A stretch of 64,000 bases of DNA from Baylisascaris procyonis (lineage: Eukaryota; Nematoda; Chromadorea; Rhabditida; Ascarididae): NCBI GenBank assembly GCA_037389465.1, contig JAZARR010000006.1, positions 1 through 64,000 of the forward strand. Direction: 5' to 3'. The translations under genes were made by a program, and so were the position numbers. The notes beneath the pieces were generated by a model. The model did not search any database, was not told where the DNA came from, and was given only the letters and a program-made list of their open reading frames with translations. The first letter of the stretch is position 1. The number at the start of each line of letters is the position of its first letter. Below, in pieces: positions 13,001-25,706 of the stretch.

Positions 13001-16000
13001 TAACCGTATGCAGATGTGTGATTTAAAAATTTTGTCATAGCTATGCAACGCTAACGATGACAACAGTACGATATGCCACTTCCCCTACATAATTCAACTG
13101 ACTCGTTTGCTTAGCACCTGCGTATTACTTTTTCATAACCGAACGATAAAGGTGGATTTAACCGGCAGGGTGGACTCCTTTTTGAATCAGTCTTTATAAA
13201 AGGCAACCCCTATACTATTTTTACAATCCTCATTAAAATTGCTGTTATGGAAACCAAATGAAATCCATAAAAGGCATCTCGGATCGGTATCGAACCCAAT
13301 AGCTCCAAACAGGAGCAAGATTTAGCAGCCTAATATTTACGAGCTCAGCAACATTCGGCGCAAATGTCCTACCTCTCTATCTTAGAAATTTCATTCAATT
13401 CAGTTTATTAGATTTTTAGCAAAAATATGCCGACAAACAGACAGACAATTCAATAAATATATAAAATCTATGCAATGTTCTCCATCAAAAAAAAAAAAAC
13501 AAACAAACAAAACAAAAAAAAAAAAAAAACAAGGATAGCAATTACCATTCAAAGTTAGTGATATATTGATAATTATTATACGAGCAAATGGAGATAATCC
13601 TCGAGAGCAATTCATCCCTATAGAAAGATCCTTCAGCCGCATCCACATGCTCCATTAATTTACGCACGATTTCCATTATATTCCGCTTGGAAACCATTCC
13701 ATATAACAGATCGAGTGCTCTGCAATTATAGACGATCATCTCACATCTATCTCCGAAGCAATCATTATCCAAATTAGTGCCATCTCATAGAACACAAATT
13801 GCCTTTATAAGCACAAAAAGCACCTAGCCATCACGCTCAACGAACAAATTTTTAAGCAATGTGGCCATCACCTCGGCGATTACTAACGAATCTACTCTGA
13901 ATAATTATATTCTTGCAACCTAAATAAATAAGTTTTTAGACGGATGTTTCATCTGATCGACATCAAATTCACCTTATAAACACCTTAATTAATGTCGTAT
14001 ATTAAAAGTAACTTCTTAATACTACTTCAGACTTCGACGACGGCCGATCCATTCGTATCGGAAAACCGATAAATAGAAATATCTGCGATTATCCGTCTAT
14101 AGATAATATTTCATCGGCCATCATACAAAACTAATTCTATAACTGTTTAACATACTCCCCTCCTCCTCACTAATTCTGAAATTGTTTTTCGAAATTAATA
14201 AATCTATCCTATTTTATAAAACGAAAAACTAACTTCCTAAGGTAAGAAAGTAAAATTAAACCATACAATTACTAAATACCCTTTAGTTTATGGCGCATTT
14301 GCATAGTATTCGACGCCCTCAGATGAGATAACTTATTATCTACTACCAGTTGATAACAAAATAAATCAATGATAAACATATTTAGTGAGAATCTTTCAAA
14401 GAACGAAAATTCTGATCTCATAACGCTTCAAATTCAAGCTTGTTTAGCCATAAAACTATCCTTTAATCTTTCAAGTTAAAGCTCTACTGATGATAAAATG
14501 AGATCTCCGGGAAGTGGATGGGAAGGAGCGGGAAGGTGAGAGGAAGAGGGGGAGGGGTATTATTAGAATCTCTATCCACTTTCATGAATATCAGCTTGCT
14601 ATAAAACCGCACTAATAAAAGTAGACTTGAAAGCCACCTTAAACGAATACTTTCATCCTTATCATCGAGGCATCTCAAAACGATATCTTTATGCGCTTGA
14701 ACGGCTTTCGGATGTGTTTGCAAGATTCGTCCCATTGCAAGTAATCCAAGATATTTCAAATTTTGATCCGAATCTTCGATGAGAACACCTAATTTTTGTA
14801 CACACAACTGAAAATATTTTCATTCATAACATTCAAAAATCTGTTTATTTCTTATTAAAAAAAAAAAAATTTTTTTTTAACTCAACGAAAATAAATATTA
14901 ACTTTAAAGGATATCAGCTAAAACATCAATATCCGAATCATCTGATGAAACTCATACAACTCTTCTACTTAGCGATCGAATAAACGGATGAATGATGGCT
15001 ATATGCGATCAAGATAAACTGAAGTCTAATGACCGTTTTAGTTAGCAACAATAAAAAAAATAAAAAAAAAAACGGCTAAACCACTTTAACCTATGACCTC
15101 TGTTGTAGCAAATCTCTCCATCTATGGAATAAAGCCTCTTCCATTCACCTATGTATCCATTTAGTACTGAAAAGAATCTGCATGAAACATTCTACCCATA
15201 TCTTCCATAACTCTCACGTTTCATTTGAAGAGTTCCTCAATTCCGAAGTGCTTGATAAAGCATTCTTGCAGAGATGTTTTTATTGCTAGTTTCTTGTTAT
15301 CAATCCTCTTTATCGTCTCAAAGACAAGCAGATTTTACTAACAATTACTCTATTTTTCATCGTATTGGAAAAGGGGAAAATAAGAACCAAAAAGAGAAGT
15401 TTGCAGAGGAAGGGATGGAAGAAGGTAAAGGAACGGATGGAAAAAGGTACAGGAAGGGATGGAAGAAGGTAGATGAAAGGATGGAAGAAGGTAGAAGAAA
15501 GGATGGAAGACGGTAGAAAGGATGGAAGAAGGTAGAAGAAAGGATGGAAGAAGGTACAGGAATGGATGGAAGAAGGTAAAGGAAAAGATGGAAGAAGGTA
15601 GAAAAATGAATGAGGATAAATAAAACAAGAGGAAAACAACCCAATGATATTATATTGCGCTTATCGATAACAGATAAGAAATGATAGATCCCTTCCTTCT
15701 CAATCTGCTGCTAAACTCAAAAAGAAAAAAAAAACACATCGGTGATTCAATGAATCCCAAAAACGTACGTTTAAAAAAAAGAGATCAACATCGAAATGTA
15801 AACACAAGAAACATATACATGCAAATTTTATTTCAATTTACAGCCAGTATGCAACAAAGAAATATTCCTTAATATTTGCCTAAAATTTCACATATAAATA
15901 TCACCGCAAAACCACAAAAAAATATTCTGTTAGCCGAATACAACTCTTCCCTTGAAATTCCACTAGAAAAATCCTTTTTTTTAGTAAACTGCCATCGAGA

Positions 16001-19000
16001 AACCATATTTCCCATATATTTGAAAATTTATCTTCTTTTATCATATCTAATTATTATATTACATTATACAAGTTCTAGAAAATAATATAAAATAGAATAT
16101 CTCCCAAACAAAAGCTGCTAAAAAATTTGGTAAAATTTATAACCTCCAGGGGTTCTGTTTGAGATAATACGATAGACAGTACATGATAAATGAATGTGCT
16201 CACCTGGATGCTGGCCGTATGATCACCTGGCGCACCCGATGAGACACTTATCAGCACTGAAAGTGTTGCACTAAAGAGACCTAAAACGCTATAAGAGCGG
16301 ACAACTGCTCATTATTGTATTTTAAATAGTAAGCTATTTGTGGCAACTAGCACCTATATTAGCGATATGTCGTTCGACTTACCTAACTCATCCAACTTTC
16401 CGGTTTACTTACAAGTGTTACTATTAAAGCCATTATCAAGCCCTTAATCGGTTAGCTGTCGAGAAAATAAATCAAAAAAATGGACATTCACCGATTCAAT
16501 TAAAACGAATTTAGTAATTACGGCTGTAAATCAACACACAGACTTGTTAATAAAAACATCAACATCAATAACAATATAAAACCCTAAAGAGTTTTTTTTT
16601 TAAATAACCGACAACGGTGTTGTACGAAAAAACAACTATAAGTCGTCAACTAAAGTCAACGAATATAAGGCGCCACTATAAGAATAAAACAAAACTTTCT
16701 CCAAATTTGAGTTCTTGGAAAAAAACAAAAAAAAAAAGCAATGGTAAATGCACATACATAAAAAGAACACTGCATAACGTAAGGAAAAGTAACGAATAGA
16801 ATCAAACACTAAATGACTATTAAATGACCATATTACTTGTTACTGTACAAATGACCACTTCTCAACAAATCCATCAACGAATATAGTCCCCCATATAAAA
16901 CTCATTTACATTCCAGCAACCAATAAACAAATGGAACGTTTAAACTTAGTTAACTGTACATACTAACTGAACAACAAAAACGGAAAATGTAATGTTACCT
17001 GCGATGACCGTATTTATACACTCGTAGAGCAATGACATCGCTGATGTGCTGCAAACAACTCATTTAACCTCCAACGCCTCATCATCAACGCATATCTCGA
17101 AATTAACTATGGAAAAACATTAGTTTAATATAAAATGCAACGCTATCAATCTTGCACTGACCGCTGACCAATCCTACACTGACCACTGACCAATCCCACA
17201 CTGAATTATCATATGACTTGTTATAGAAACGATATCTTTTAAAAGTCATGTGCGCAATTCGCTGAATGACTTAAAAATTTTTGAATAGTTTCTTTTGTAA
17301 TCCAATGGCAAAACAAGTGAAGTCATACCTGTTGATGAGATTCGTTAATGGTTCTAGTAGTTTTTTTCCAAGTCGAGGCTCTAAAGGCACCAGAGCACCG
17401 AACTGAAAACTCATTTATTTAATCTGTTTGCTCATCCCAACCTCATCCTCTCTTATTATTTATTCTACCACCACTAGATTCGTAAATTATGAAGTTTTGC
17501 GAATTTCAGCTACCACTCATGACTTCATAGTGACAGCCGGTTGCCTTTTCTTTCATCAGGGATTATTACTATTGTTTGTTGCCAAATAATAAGAATATTT
17601 TCAATATTTAGTAACATACAAAAATTTTTACTTTATTTCTAAAAAAGAAACTTGAAAAAATTCAAAGGTAAAAATTTTTTAAATGTTCCCTTTCCCCTCC
17701 CCTCCCTCTCTATCCATCGATATACCACTTCCGATTTCTCAAGCATTGAATTCTTTGAAACTGCAAGACTCCACCCAACATACATTAAAAAATAATTTTG
17801 AAAACCGCCCTATTCAAGCGTAATATTCAACACATTATCTATCTTGAATTAATTTCTTTAGTAACTACAATATCAGCAACGATGAGGTGCAATCAACACC
17901 TAAATAATCTGCTCCATACCAATTATTCCAGGACGAAAACCTTATTGTTTAGGCTATATATAAGTAAACTTAGTCAAAATGGCTAAGCTCACACATATAT
18001 GGCATGGCCAAAGTATAACTGGCCAAATATAATCGGCCAAAACCACATCGTTCCAGAAATCTCATAAGATAATGGATTGATTAAAGAGAATATCACCAAG
18101 CGATATCGATTACGATCAGTCATAACTTTCAAAAGTTCAAAGGTCAAAAAAGAGGTGAACAATATTACGTGAAAAAAAAAACGAATAAAAAAATCACTAA
18201 CCAATTTAATAATTTTTATTAACATCCAATTGTTCGAAGAGGTTGTCATCAATTTAAAGAAAACAGGTGCCAATGTTAAATAATTCTTTGGATTTTTTCG
18301 TGCCAATTCACAAATCACATTCACCGCTGCACTTTGTACTCCTAAATTTTATCATTTATAATTTTAAAAAAATTCATATATTTCAGTTCATTTCCAGTGT
18401 TCACCAAAAAAAAAAATAAGATCCCCTCCTTACCAGATCACAAATCAATTTCCACTTGAGACGTACAAACTCATGAAATGAAAACTTTAACATTGAGCAG
18501 CGAGTGTTGCGTTCTAGAAATCTCGCAGATGCTGAGTGATGCTATCATTGATTTAATTCACTTGGGGATCGCTGATTTAATGATTTAATTTAATGGTACC
18601 ACTGATTTAATTCACTTCGGAAGATTGCCTTCAATTGAATAAAACACTGTCATCGTATACCTTTAAGTTAAAACCGCTTATGACTTGTAAACAGCTACGT
18701 TTCAAATATATTACTAAAATGCATGAAATTTTGAAAAAAAAAAATCAAAAGAGCTGATAGCATATATGTAAAGTGCATCATAGAGTTGCCATTTTGTAAC
18801 TTACCATATATTCAATGTAACGTTACAATTTTTAACTTTAAATTCTCTTATAGGACCACAATTTTGAGCAAAATACTAAGAAAATGACTAAAATTTAAAA
18901 CGATGGAGAGTGGGCACATACCCCCCCCCCATCCCCTAGTACTCCCCATCCCCTTTCGATTTCGACACATTTGGAGGATAGAGAGAAGAGTTTAAAATAT

Positions 19001-22000
19001 AGGGCACGAAATCAATTTAGAATTACATACCTGGATCTTGATCTTCAAGTCTCTCTTTTAAACGATGGAATGTTGGTCGTAATGAGTCGGGATATTTCAG
19101 AAATATTTTGTATAGTAAAAGAACTGCACGCTTTCGTATATATGGTCGACTCGATGAAAGCTGAAAGAATGGAAAATGATTAACTTAGCTTTGTACGATA
19201 TTAAATCCTCCCAACCAACTGAACTGATGAGTTGCGGTCGAACACTAAACAAATATTTAAAAAAAAAGATCGAAAATTGCACAAATTCCAATGAAAAGTC
19301 ATCTGAAAACATAAAATCCGATGCCTTTTCCAATTAAACTTACTACCCAAAAATCCTTTCTTGTGCGTAAACAAAGTCGTGGCATTTCCCCCTTCCCTCT
19401 TTCTTAATTATGAAACTAAGCATGTCACCGAATCCACCTAATAGATATGCACATATATCTGCACAAATATAACAAATCCAACTGTACAATGAAAACAACA
19501 AAGATAAAGATAAAAGAAACTCAAACCAAGTTGACAATATCATTGGCAAGATCCCTTGCTAAATCGGTCGTGACAAAGCATGAAAGTGCACCCAATGCCA
19601 CACCCGTATCATACATATTTGCACTATGCAAATCTTTGCGTATCATATTCGTTGTCAACATTAGTACATCTGTTTCCTCGTGGAAACACTGCGAGGCAGC
19701 CAAATAACTGAAACATATCCTTTCTAATCATTCAAATCCACTCACCTGTTGAAAGAATCTCTTTGCTTAGATAGCTTCGAGTAAGAGATAAGGAAAAAGA
19801 GGAGGATAAAGGTGTGATATGATTTGTCCGGCAATGAGTCAGAGAATGTCCACTCATTGGTCACTAATTTAACGAAGGACTAATATAGAGGGTACAGGAA
19901 CATCCTAAAAGATCCTATAAAACAGACATTTACAGTGCAAAAAATGTTTCCCAATGACCCTAACATGAATGTTAATACGATATATCGTTGCATAGCCATC
20001 CATCACCAATATGCGCCACAAAGTTCATAATCGGCTCCCTTAGTAAAGCGCCGCAACGAACATTCCACAATCAACGTACATAGAAACTATAAAACTTATT
20101 CGCCAAGCTAAGTATCAAGCTGAATTTCAAGTTTCTCAACCTATTAGAATCGTGGATTACTGTGCAACCGCCGTTTATCACATGACCATGTTTTTGGCAA
20201 GTTGCTATAAGAATCGGAGTGAGAAAGTTTTAAAGTTGCTTTTTTTAAAAAAGTATAGAAATTAACCAATAAAATAACATAAAAAATTACTAGAAAAAAG
20301 CAACAAAAATTACCCGATGCGTTTTTCAGTATATTTCGTTGAGGCCATTACTTCGATGATATTGAACGATGCCCATGCAATATCATATCCCATCATTTGC
20401 AGCTGCAATGCTTAACTTCATTTCTAAGTGAAGGTGATTCCTCCCTTCCTCCTTCCCATTTAACTGGTTTTTCCTAGAATCAATCATCTCAGCATCTGCT
20501 GCCACCCCCCCCCCTTCCACCAACAACGACGGTCAAACCCCTATCCAGAGATTATTTCGAATATCTTCATTTCGGAAACCACTAGCTTTGGGACAGCCAA
20601 AATAAGCGAAAATGACTAAAATATAATTCTGTCTCTCTTACCGATTCCCAGCCTTATGACTTTTCAAAATCAACGTAAATTCAACGACAGGCGGTTTAAA
20701 AGGCGCGAATTTCGAGTTTTTTCAAAGAATTAAAAATTTTCGAAATTTGAAATGAAATGAAAATGATATATTCACTCACATAGGCGAGTTTTTCGATAGC
20801 GTTCGCCTTCACAAATGTTGACTCTTGTCGTAATTCCATTTTTATCTCGTCAATACATGATGCTATATAGCGTGCCTGCAAAGCATATCATAAAAGCATA
20901 CTAATCTAGTAACAGACACACAGACACGCATATACAGACACAGACAGACAAATCCCCGATCGAATATAAATAAAAACCGGCGGAAGTAAATCATCTGCTA
21001 GCGACCAGTGGAAGAAATCAGTTAGCTTCCTCCGATGAAACTATAAGCTAACGATCGACCATATCCGTCAACACAACTATTCGGCCGTCAGCTCTTTTTT
21101 TTTACTCATGGTAAGTAAAAGTAAGAGAGGGCAGAATATAATAATTAAAAGACACAAATCTGTCCGATGTTTCTTTACGCAGTCCCATAATTTAATGCTG
21201 ATCGCAACATGCTTCGCATATTAACCACCACTCCCCGACACTCAGACAAATTGTCGGAATGTTGGCCAACTTTCGAAGCTCAGAAATGATATAATCTGGC
21301 ATCGTTATGTGATCCTTGTTTGCATCAATCTCCTTGCTCTCGATTAACGGACTATCAACGACTGATATAAAGATAGGATGGGATAATGTTTAGCACCAAT
21401 CGATGCAAAAAGAAAAGATTCCTTTATAGATAAGAAAAAAGATATGAAACAATGAAAAGTTAACAACGATGTAAACAACTGTCTGACCGCATCATATATA
21501 ATGCATCAAAATTCATAAAAATGGAAATATAAAACAGAGCATTTAGTGGCGGATATGTCCAATTATCAAAGCACTTGTACTGGCGGATATGTCCGATTAT
21601 CGTATCTGTTTGATTAGTCATGAGTGTTGGTTGGCATGCGCTTAAATTGTGGGACCACTTAACGAACAAATATGTGTTATCATTTATACTGTATCTCCAT
21701 TTGCCTTGAGACAAAAAAAAAGAGAGCTATCCAAATAAAAGAAAAACATTATTTTATCTCAATACTGATATTTTTTTGATAAACTGATAACATTATAATC
21801 GCGTGGATGATAGGAGTAAATGAAGGGGAGAATTAGAGGTCGTGCAGGTGGATGACTGGAGTTTACCAAGCTGGAGGATTTGAGGTCGGCATATAGGCAA
21901 CTGGAATTAATAAAAATAGAGGGCTGGGAATATAATAAAGGTTGGGGGCTCAATGCTGTGAAGGTAGTAGAGAGGTGAAAATGGTAAGCGAAAGCAACTA

Positions 22001-22629
22001 AAGATCACAAAGGCGAACCGCATATATTATATGAGTTTGCACCTGACCTATTAAACAAGTAATAAGGACCTCATTAGGCGTTAATTGATCTGATTAACAT
22101 TAACATATATGAAAAACATAGAAAAAATAGATACCGCCAACCACATATCATCGAAAGAATTTTCAACAATACATTGATCAGCTAATAAATAGTTCAGCAT
22201 TAATAAAATAATATAAAAAATTTTCTAAACAATTATTTTCAGTAATATACACCTGCTGGTAAAAAATTGGATATTAGTAATTTAGACAGATAAAGTGAAG
22301 AATCTCATCATCTTTGTTTTGTTTATTATATGAGAGACATAGGTGAGTTGAATTATTCAACGTTTGATATTCTGTTTATTACTACTAATCATATCAATGA
22401 TCATCGATCACTTCCTGCGTTTATCTCTCAATAGACCAGAAAGAGGTCTTAAATAAAGAGAAGGACATGGATGAGGTTTCATAGGAGAAGGACAAAGAGG
22501 TCTTTTAGGTAAAAAAAAAAACAATAATCTTACCTCATTGTCTTTATTGTTTCGTATACCTCTGATGAGATCTGTAAGACTTTTATCGAACAACCGATCG
22601 ATATTGCTGCGCACTTTGCGCAACGCCAT
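693..22629 (-). CDS. apd-3 (AP3D1 orthologue): AP-3 complex subunit delta (delta-adaptin), 29 exons, complete
   Basis: Large subunit of the heterotetrameric AP-3 adaptor, which sorts membrane cargo from endosomes or TGN to lysosomes and lysosome-related organelles (gut granules in nematodes). The protein is recognised from strong family similarity: MALRKVRSNIDRLFDKSL at the N terminus, CIDEIKMELRQES, GYLAASQCFHEETDVLMLTT, AVNVICELARKNPKNYL, IEDSDQNLKYLGLLAM, LNPVAPKAQRKVPVPEG and LDLDAWIHEP. It ends with a conserved appendage (AFQLPPGVSSEHTF, ILVKQQGDRVQIDG). The ATG at 22627-22629 is chosen because MALRK matches the family start and an unpaired acceptor lies just upstream; the in-frame GTG 12 bases earlier is not needed. 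The 29 exons sum to 3846 nt, in phase throughout, giving 1281 aa (human about 1150, C. elegans about 1250). Ends at TAA 693-695. The largest introns hold repeats. Confidence 0.96.
6986..7032. repeat. GA-rich microsatellite in an AP-3 delta intron
   Basis: A purine run of GAGA and GGGA units in the intron between exons 19 and 20. It is a simple repeat with no other feature attached. Confidence 0.8.
11025..11365 (-). mobile_element. GC-rich retroposon-like insert with an (AAAT)n tail
   Basis: Inside the AP-3 delta intron between exons 14 and 15, a block of about 300 bases is far richer in G and C than the surrounding intron. Read on the minus strand it ends in TTGAAATAAGTAAATAAATA, a short tandem AAAT tail (plus coordinates 11025-11053). 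A compact GC-rich body with a simple tandem tail on one side is typical of a SINE or a 5'-truncated LINE. I see no confident A/B box pair and no recognisable reverse transcriptase, so the class is unassigned. Target-site duplications are not evident. Confidence 0.55.
15413..15608. repeat. 22-bp purine-rich minisatellite, about 9 copies
   Basis: Units start GGATGGAAGAAGGT and continue with eight variable purine-rich bases. One unit is 3 bases shorter. The array lies in the AP-3 delta intron between exons 9 and 10. The plus strand is almost pure purine, which also leaves several spurious Phe/Leu/Pro/Ser-rich frames open on the minus strand. Confidence 0.9.
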
Positions 22630-22650
22630 CCTTTTATCCACCCCTGAATA
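22630..22650 (-). promoter_or_regulatory. Candidate trans-splice acceptor of AP-3 delta
   Basis: On the minus strand TATATTCAG ends at 22644, 14 bases before the AP-3 delta ATG. No upstream exon is needed to complete the frame. An unpaired acceptor this close to the ATG is the usual sign of spliced-leader addition in nematodes. This is an inference from position. Confidence 0.55.
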
Positions 22651-24509
22651 TATAGCGATTGATTAAATAGACAACAATATTTAAAACAATAGACGCAATA
22701 TCCGCGTAGTGTAGCAATATCCCTCCTAATTATGGACGTTATTCACGGAAGGAAGAGGGCAAGTGGAGTGGCATGGGGGGGGGGGAGAAAAGGAGAAAAA
22801 TTATTTTAAAAAAGTTTTTTCAAACTTCTATTTCGAATATCTGAGAACGCATAGCAGTGCCCATATAGTCCGTTGAGTGAAAATGGTATAATATTTTCAT
22901 ACTGAAATATTGCCTTCTTAACTCATAATTATACTACCCAACCCCAAAATTGGGTAATTGAACCGAACTTTCTTTCAAACCTAAGCTGCATATCGGTTTA
23001 TTTGCACAAGTTTGAGGTTGATGTGTTATAATGTGAGGATTGACCTTCGTAAGTCCGCAAAAGAAAGATGACGACAGTAAATGGAGTGATTGCCGAAGCT
23101 CGATTAAATATGTGACAAGGATAACCGTCTTATTGCAACTGGAAAATTCCCGAAACCGTTCATATCGCTTGCAGATTCCACCACTGGGGCTTCCAAACAT
23201 ATGGATTGTGGAAAATTTTACACCTAAATTCAGTGGATTATGGGCAGTTAGGAATTAAAATTACTGACTTTTCAAGATCGAACTAATCTAAGCTCGAAGA
23301 CGCTTCCCCCCCCCCCTCCATCTCCTCGCCGACCCAACCCTCTGCGACGGGCGAAATTTAGCAGTGATGTAAACACTTCTGGATTTTGACGATCGGGAGG
23401 AAGTGGAGAAGGAATCTATAATTTCCGGTTCTTTTTACCGAAATTTTAGGGATGTCGGCAACGCCGATGAACAATGACTATGATTTCAAAATTTCCGGAA
23501 GACCTTTTCCAGTCAATTCGACGATCTGCACATCGTTCATTTAATGGTCACTACTAATGAAACTTATTGATGCTTATAGCTGATATGAATATGAGCGAAA
23601 CTCAATGTTCTCTAGCGTTTTATTACGTTCATTTAGAATTAACTCACATTATCACCACGAAATGTACGGAAATAAATTGAAATAGAATAATTTGAAATGA
23701 AGGGAATTAAAGTGAACTGCATCATACATTTATTTATTCATAAAAAATACAACAAATATACACAAGGCAAAATAATACGAACGATTTCATGAAGAATACA
23801 CTTTACAACGAAGTAAAGGTGGATGGAATAGGAGCATAAAAAAGATAAACGGAAATATACTCAATAAGAATTGAGAATAAACAAGACAATCATGCAAAAA
23901 TGTATATGCAAATTAGTGCCTCGATAATGAATAGAAAAAATCACATAGATATCTACAAGAATAATACTTGCTAACGGATATGAACCTGTAATATAGATAA
24001 GTAAAAGCTGAAAAAGATAAGGAGAGCATAGGATATGATTGCAAAAATTTAGTGATAATTAAGCCGTTGATGATAAAAATTTCATCCATGCTGATAAATG
24101 GTATGGCTAAAAAAAGATGGGAACCATCCTCGGGGAACCTCAAAGGGCAGTACCTGTCCATTCCCCCTTCTCTTTCCGGAAATTCAACAAGAGATGACAT
24201 TTTTACTAAATTATAAGTGCGACCATTATAGTTTTATTACTCAAATAAAGTAGCTTATGGATGTATAATTTTATGACTAAAAACATGACTTGATTAAGAA
24301 GTAGAAGTAAGATGCAAGAGTAAAAGATGTAGAATGTCAGAAGACCCCTTACAAATTCCTAAGCAATACTCCTTTCTCTTCTTCCTTCCTCTCCTTCCAC
24401 CCTTTCCTCACCTTGAGAGTCATTGCATACTTTCCCAAAAAAAGGATATGAGATCTGATCCAACAGTACTTTTAAGAGAGATATCGCAATATCAGATGTC
24501 AGGAAATCT

Positions 24510-24708
24510 CCACCCCTCCCCCTTCCCAACCCCTCAATTTCAAAAATTTCCACCCCTCCCCCCTCCCCAACCCCTCAATTTCAAAAATTTCCACCCCTCC
24601 CCTTCCCCAACCCCTCAATTTCAAAAATTTCCACCCCTCCCCCCTCCCCAACCCCTCAATTTCAAAAATTTCCATCCCTCCCCCTCCCAAACCCTTCAAT
24701 TTCAAAAA
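24510..24708. repeat. 40/41-bp C-rich minisatellite, 5 copies
   Basis: Units start near 24510, 24550, 24591, 24631 and 24672. Each pairs a C-rich half (CCACCCCTCCCC then CCCCAACCCCTC) with an AT half (AATTTCAAAAATTT). The minus strand has four or more runs of at least three G per unit, so it could form G-quadruplexes; the plus strand could form i-motifs. It lies about 1.9 kb upstream of the AP-3 delta start and 1.0 kb upstream of the QDPR start. The plus-strand frame through it (Pro/Phe-rich) is a by-product of the repeat. Confidence 0.92.
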
Positions 24709-25333
24709 AAAAAAGTTTTAAAATTGCAAGACCAGTCAAAAAACCTCGCCTCTATATCATTAATGATCTCATGAAATTGGCGCTGCACCAGCAAAAAGAT
24801 CGATTACCGTCAGCATTTCCGCTTGAAGACTTTCATTTTCGACTTTACAAACTCAACAGCTCATCTAAATGTCCGATGGTTATTCCAATACGTCTAAAGA
24901 TATTCCAAAAGCTTCAATTATGAGTCTTTCATATTCTAATTTATGCAAATATTGCCCTCTAATTCATTTGTAAACAATAAATATATAGCATTTAAATTCA
25001 TTCGACAATATTCAAATATCCGAAATAATATTATACTATCAATATCCGTACGATTCGACGATCATATTACTTCGGGCGATAATGTCGAGCGATATAATTC
25101 TGCGACAATATTTTTATAACCGATGAAATTTTTGCATAAAATTAAAAAAAAAATTTTTTTTTTTCGCGAAAGTTTTATTATTTAAGGTTGCAATCAGTTG
25201 AAAATAATTTTATGCTTGAGAACACTTAAATAATGTTGTGTAATAATCGTTGCTGCAACAACGATCGAAAACGGGTATTTCCTTTGTGCGCGGTCGCCGA
25301 ATCGATCCATATAATGACTATCGCCGATACGGC

Positions 25334-25341
25334 TGACGTCA
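25334..25341. promoter_or_regulatory. Perfect CRE palindrome (TGACGTCA)
   Basis: An exact CREB/ATF-type palindrome in a locally CpG-richer stretch, about 366 bases before the QDPR ATG. CRE sites act in promoters bound by CREB/ATF bZIP proteins. Function here is inferred from position only, and a chance 8-mer is possible. Confidence 0.4.
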
Positions 25342-25675
25342 TTTGTTATGCATTAGTGACACTATGCGCTATGGTGATTTTCTCTCTCTTTTTTTTGCGT
25401 TATTTCGTCTAGTAGGAGCGTACTGTAATCCTACAGAGGGGGGTTTTATTAAAAAAATCTCGGTAAGGGGGGGGGGGGTTGTAATCCCAATGTATACGAT
25501 CGTTTTGATATAAAATTATAAAATTCGAAAATATTCCGCTCTCATTTCTGTGCCATTTGTGGAGTCAATTATATTTCTCGTATTCATTCGTCTATTTATG
25601 CCTATATCGATTACTGTCTAATTTGAATAAAGTTGTGAGTTTTTTTTTAAGGTTGAGAGTATTCTCTATCTCATA

Positions 25676-25706
25676 TAACTTTTAGGGTAGTACCACAACA
25701 GGAAAT
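25676..25706 (+). promoter_or_regulatory. Candidate trans-splice acceptor of QDPR
   Basis: AACTTTTAG ends at 25685, 21 bases before the QDPR ATG, preceded by a T-rich tract. No upstream coding exon is required. This fits a spliced-leader acceptor or the 3' end of a 5'-UTR intron. Confidence 0.5.

Larger units (their letters stand above)
10551..22629 (-). other. apd-3: AP-3 delta exons 1-15: adaptin trunk (residues 1 to about 622)
   Basis: Exon coordinates in transcript order: 22534-22629, 20780-20875, 20314-20402, 19527-19707, 19031-19160, 18202-18341, 17329-17402, 16999-17048, 16204-16256, 14638-14807, 13546-13719, 12819-12888, 12270-12436, 11570-11801, 10551-10696. All use GT donors and AG acceptors, and codon phase carries over at each junction. 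They encode the alpha-solenoid adaptin N-terminal domain (about residues 30-580), which in AP complexes binds the sigma subunit and Arf. Readable landmarks are CIDEIKMELRQES (exon 2), TTNMIRKDLHSAN and LARDLANDIVNL (exon 4), YIRKRAVLLLYKIFLKYP (exon 5), FFKLMTTSSNNWMLIKIIKL (exon 6), YRDELLSRIISICSYNN (exon 11) and MPGHILSVYVQNIAKLYALL (exon 14). The first intron (20876-22533) and the intron between exons 9 and 10 (14808-16203) are the longest here. Confidence 0.93.
22651..25680. other. Divergent intergenic region between AP-3 delta and QDPR
   Basis: About 3 kb between two head-to-head genes, presumably holding both promoters. It contains long G/C homopolymers (near 22777 and 25468), a C-rich minisatellite (24510-24708) and a CRE palindrome (25334-25341). 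The short open frames I checked are low-complexity or lack splice and family support. Confidence 0.6.

Noticed and set aside
15310..15644. Phe/Leu/Pro/Ser-rich minus-strand proteins in three frames
   Set aside because: All three frames are open only because of the 22-bp polypurine minisatellite.
22630..22641. Upstream in-frame GTG as the AP-3 delta start (adding four residues)
   Set aside because: The ATG at 22629 gives the conserved family N terminus, and the GTG lies between the candidate trans-splice site and that ATG.
24334..24774. 146-codon plus-strand frame rich in Pro and Phe
   Set aside because: Mostly the 40/41-bp C-rich minisatellite; no domain or splice support.
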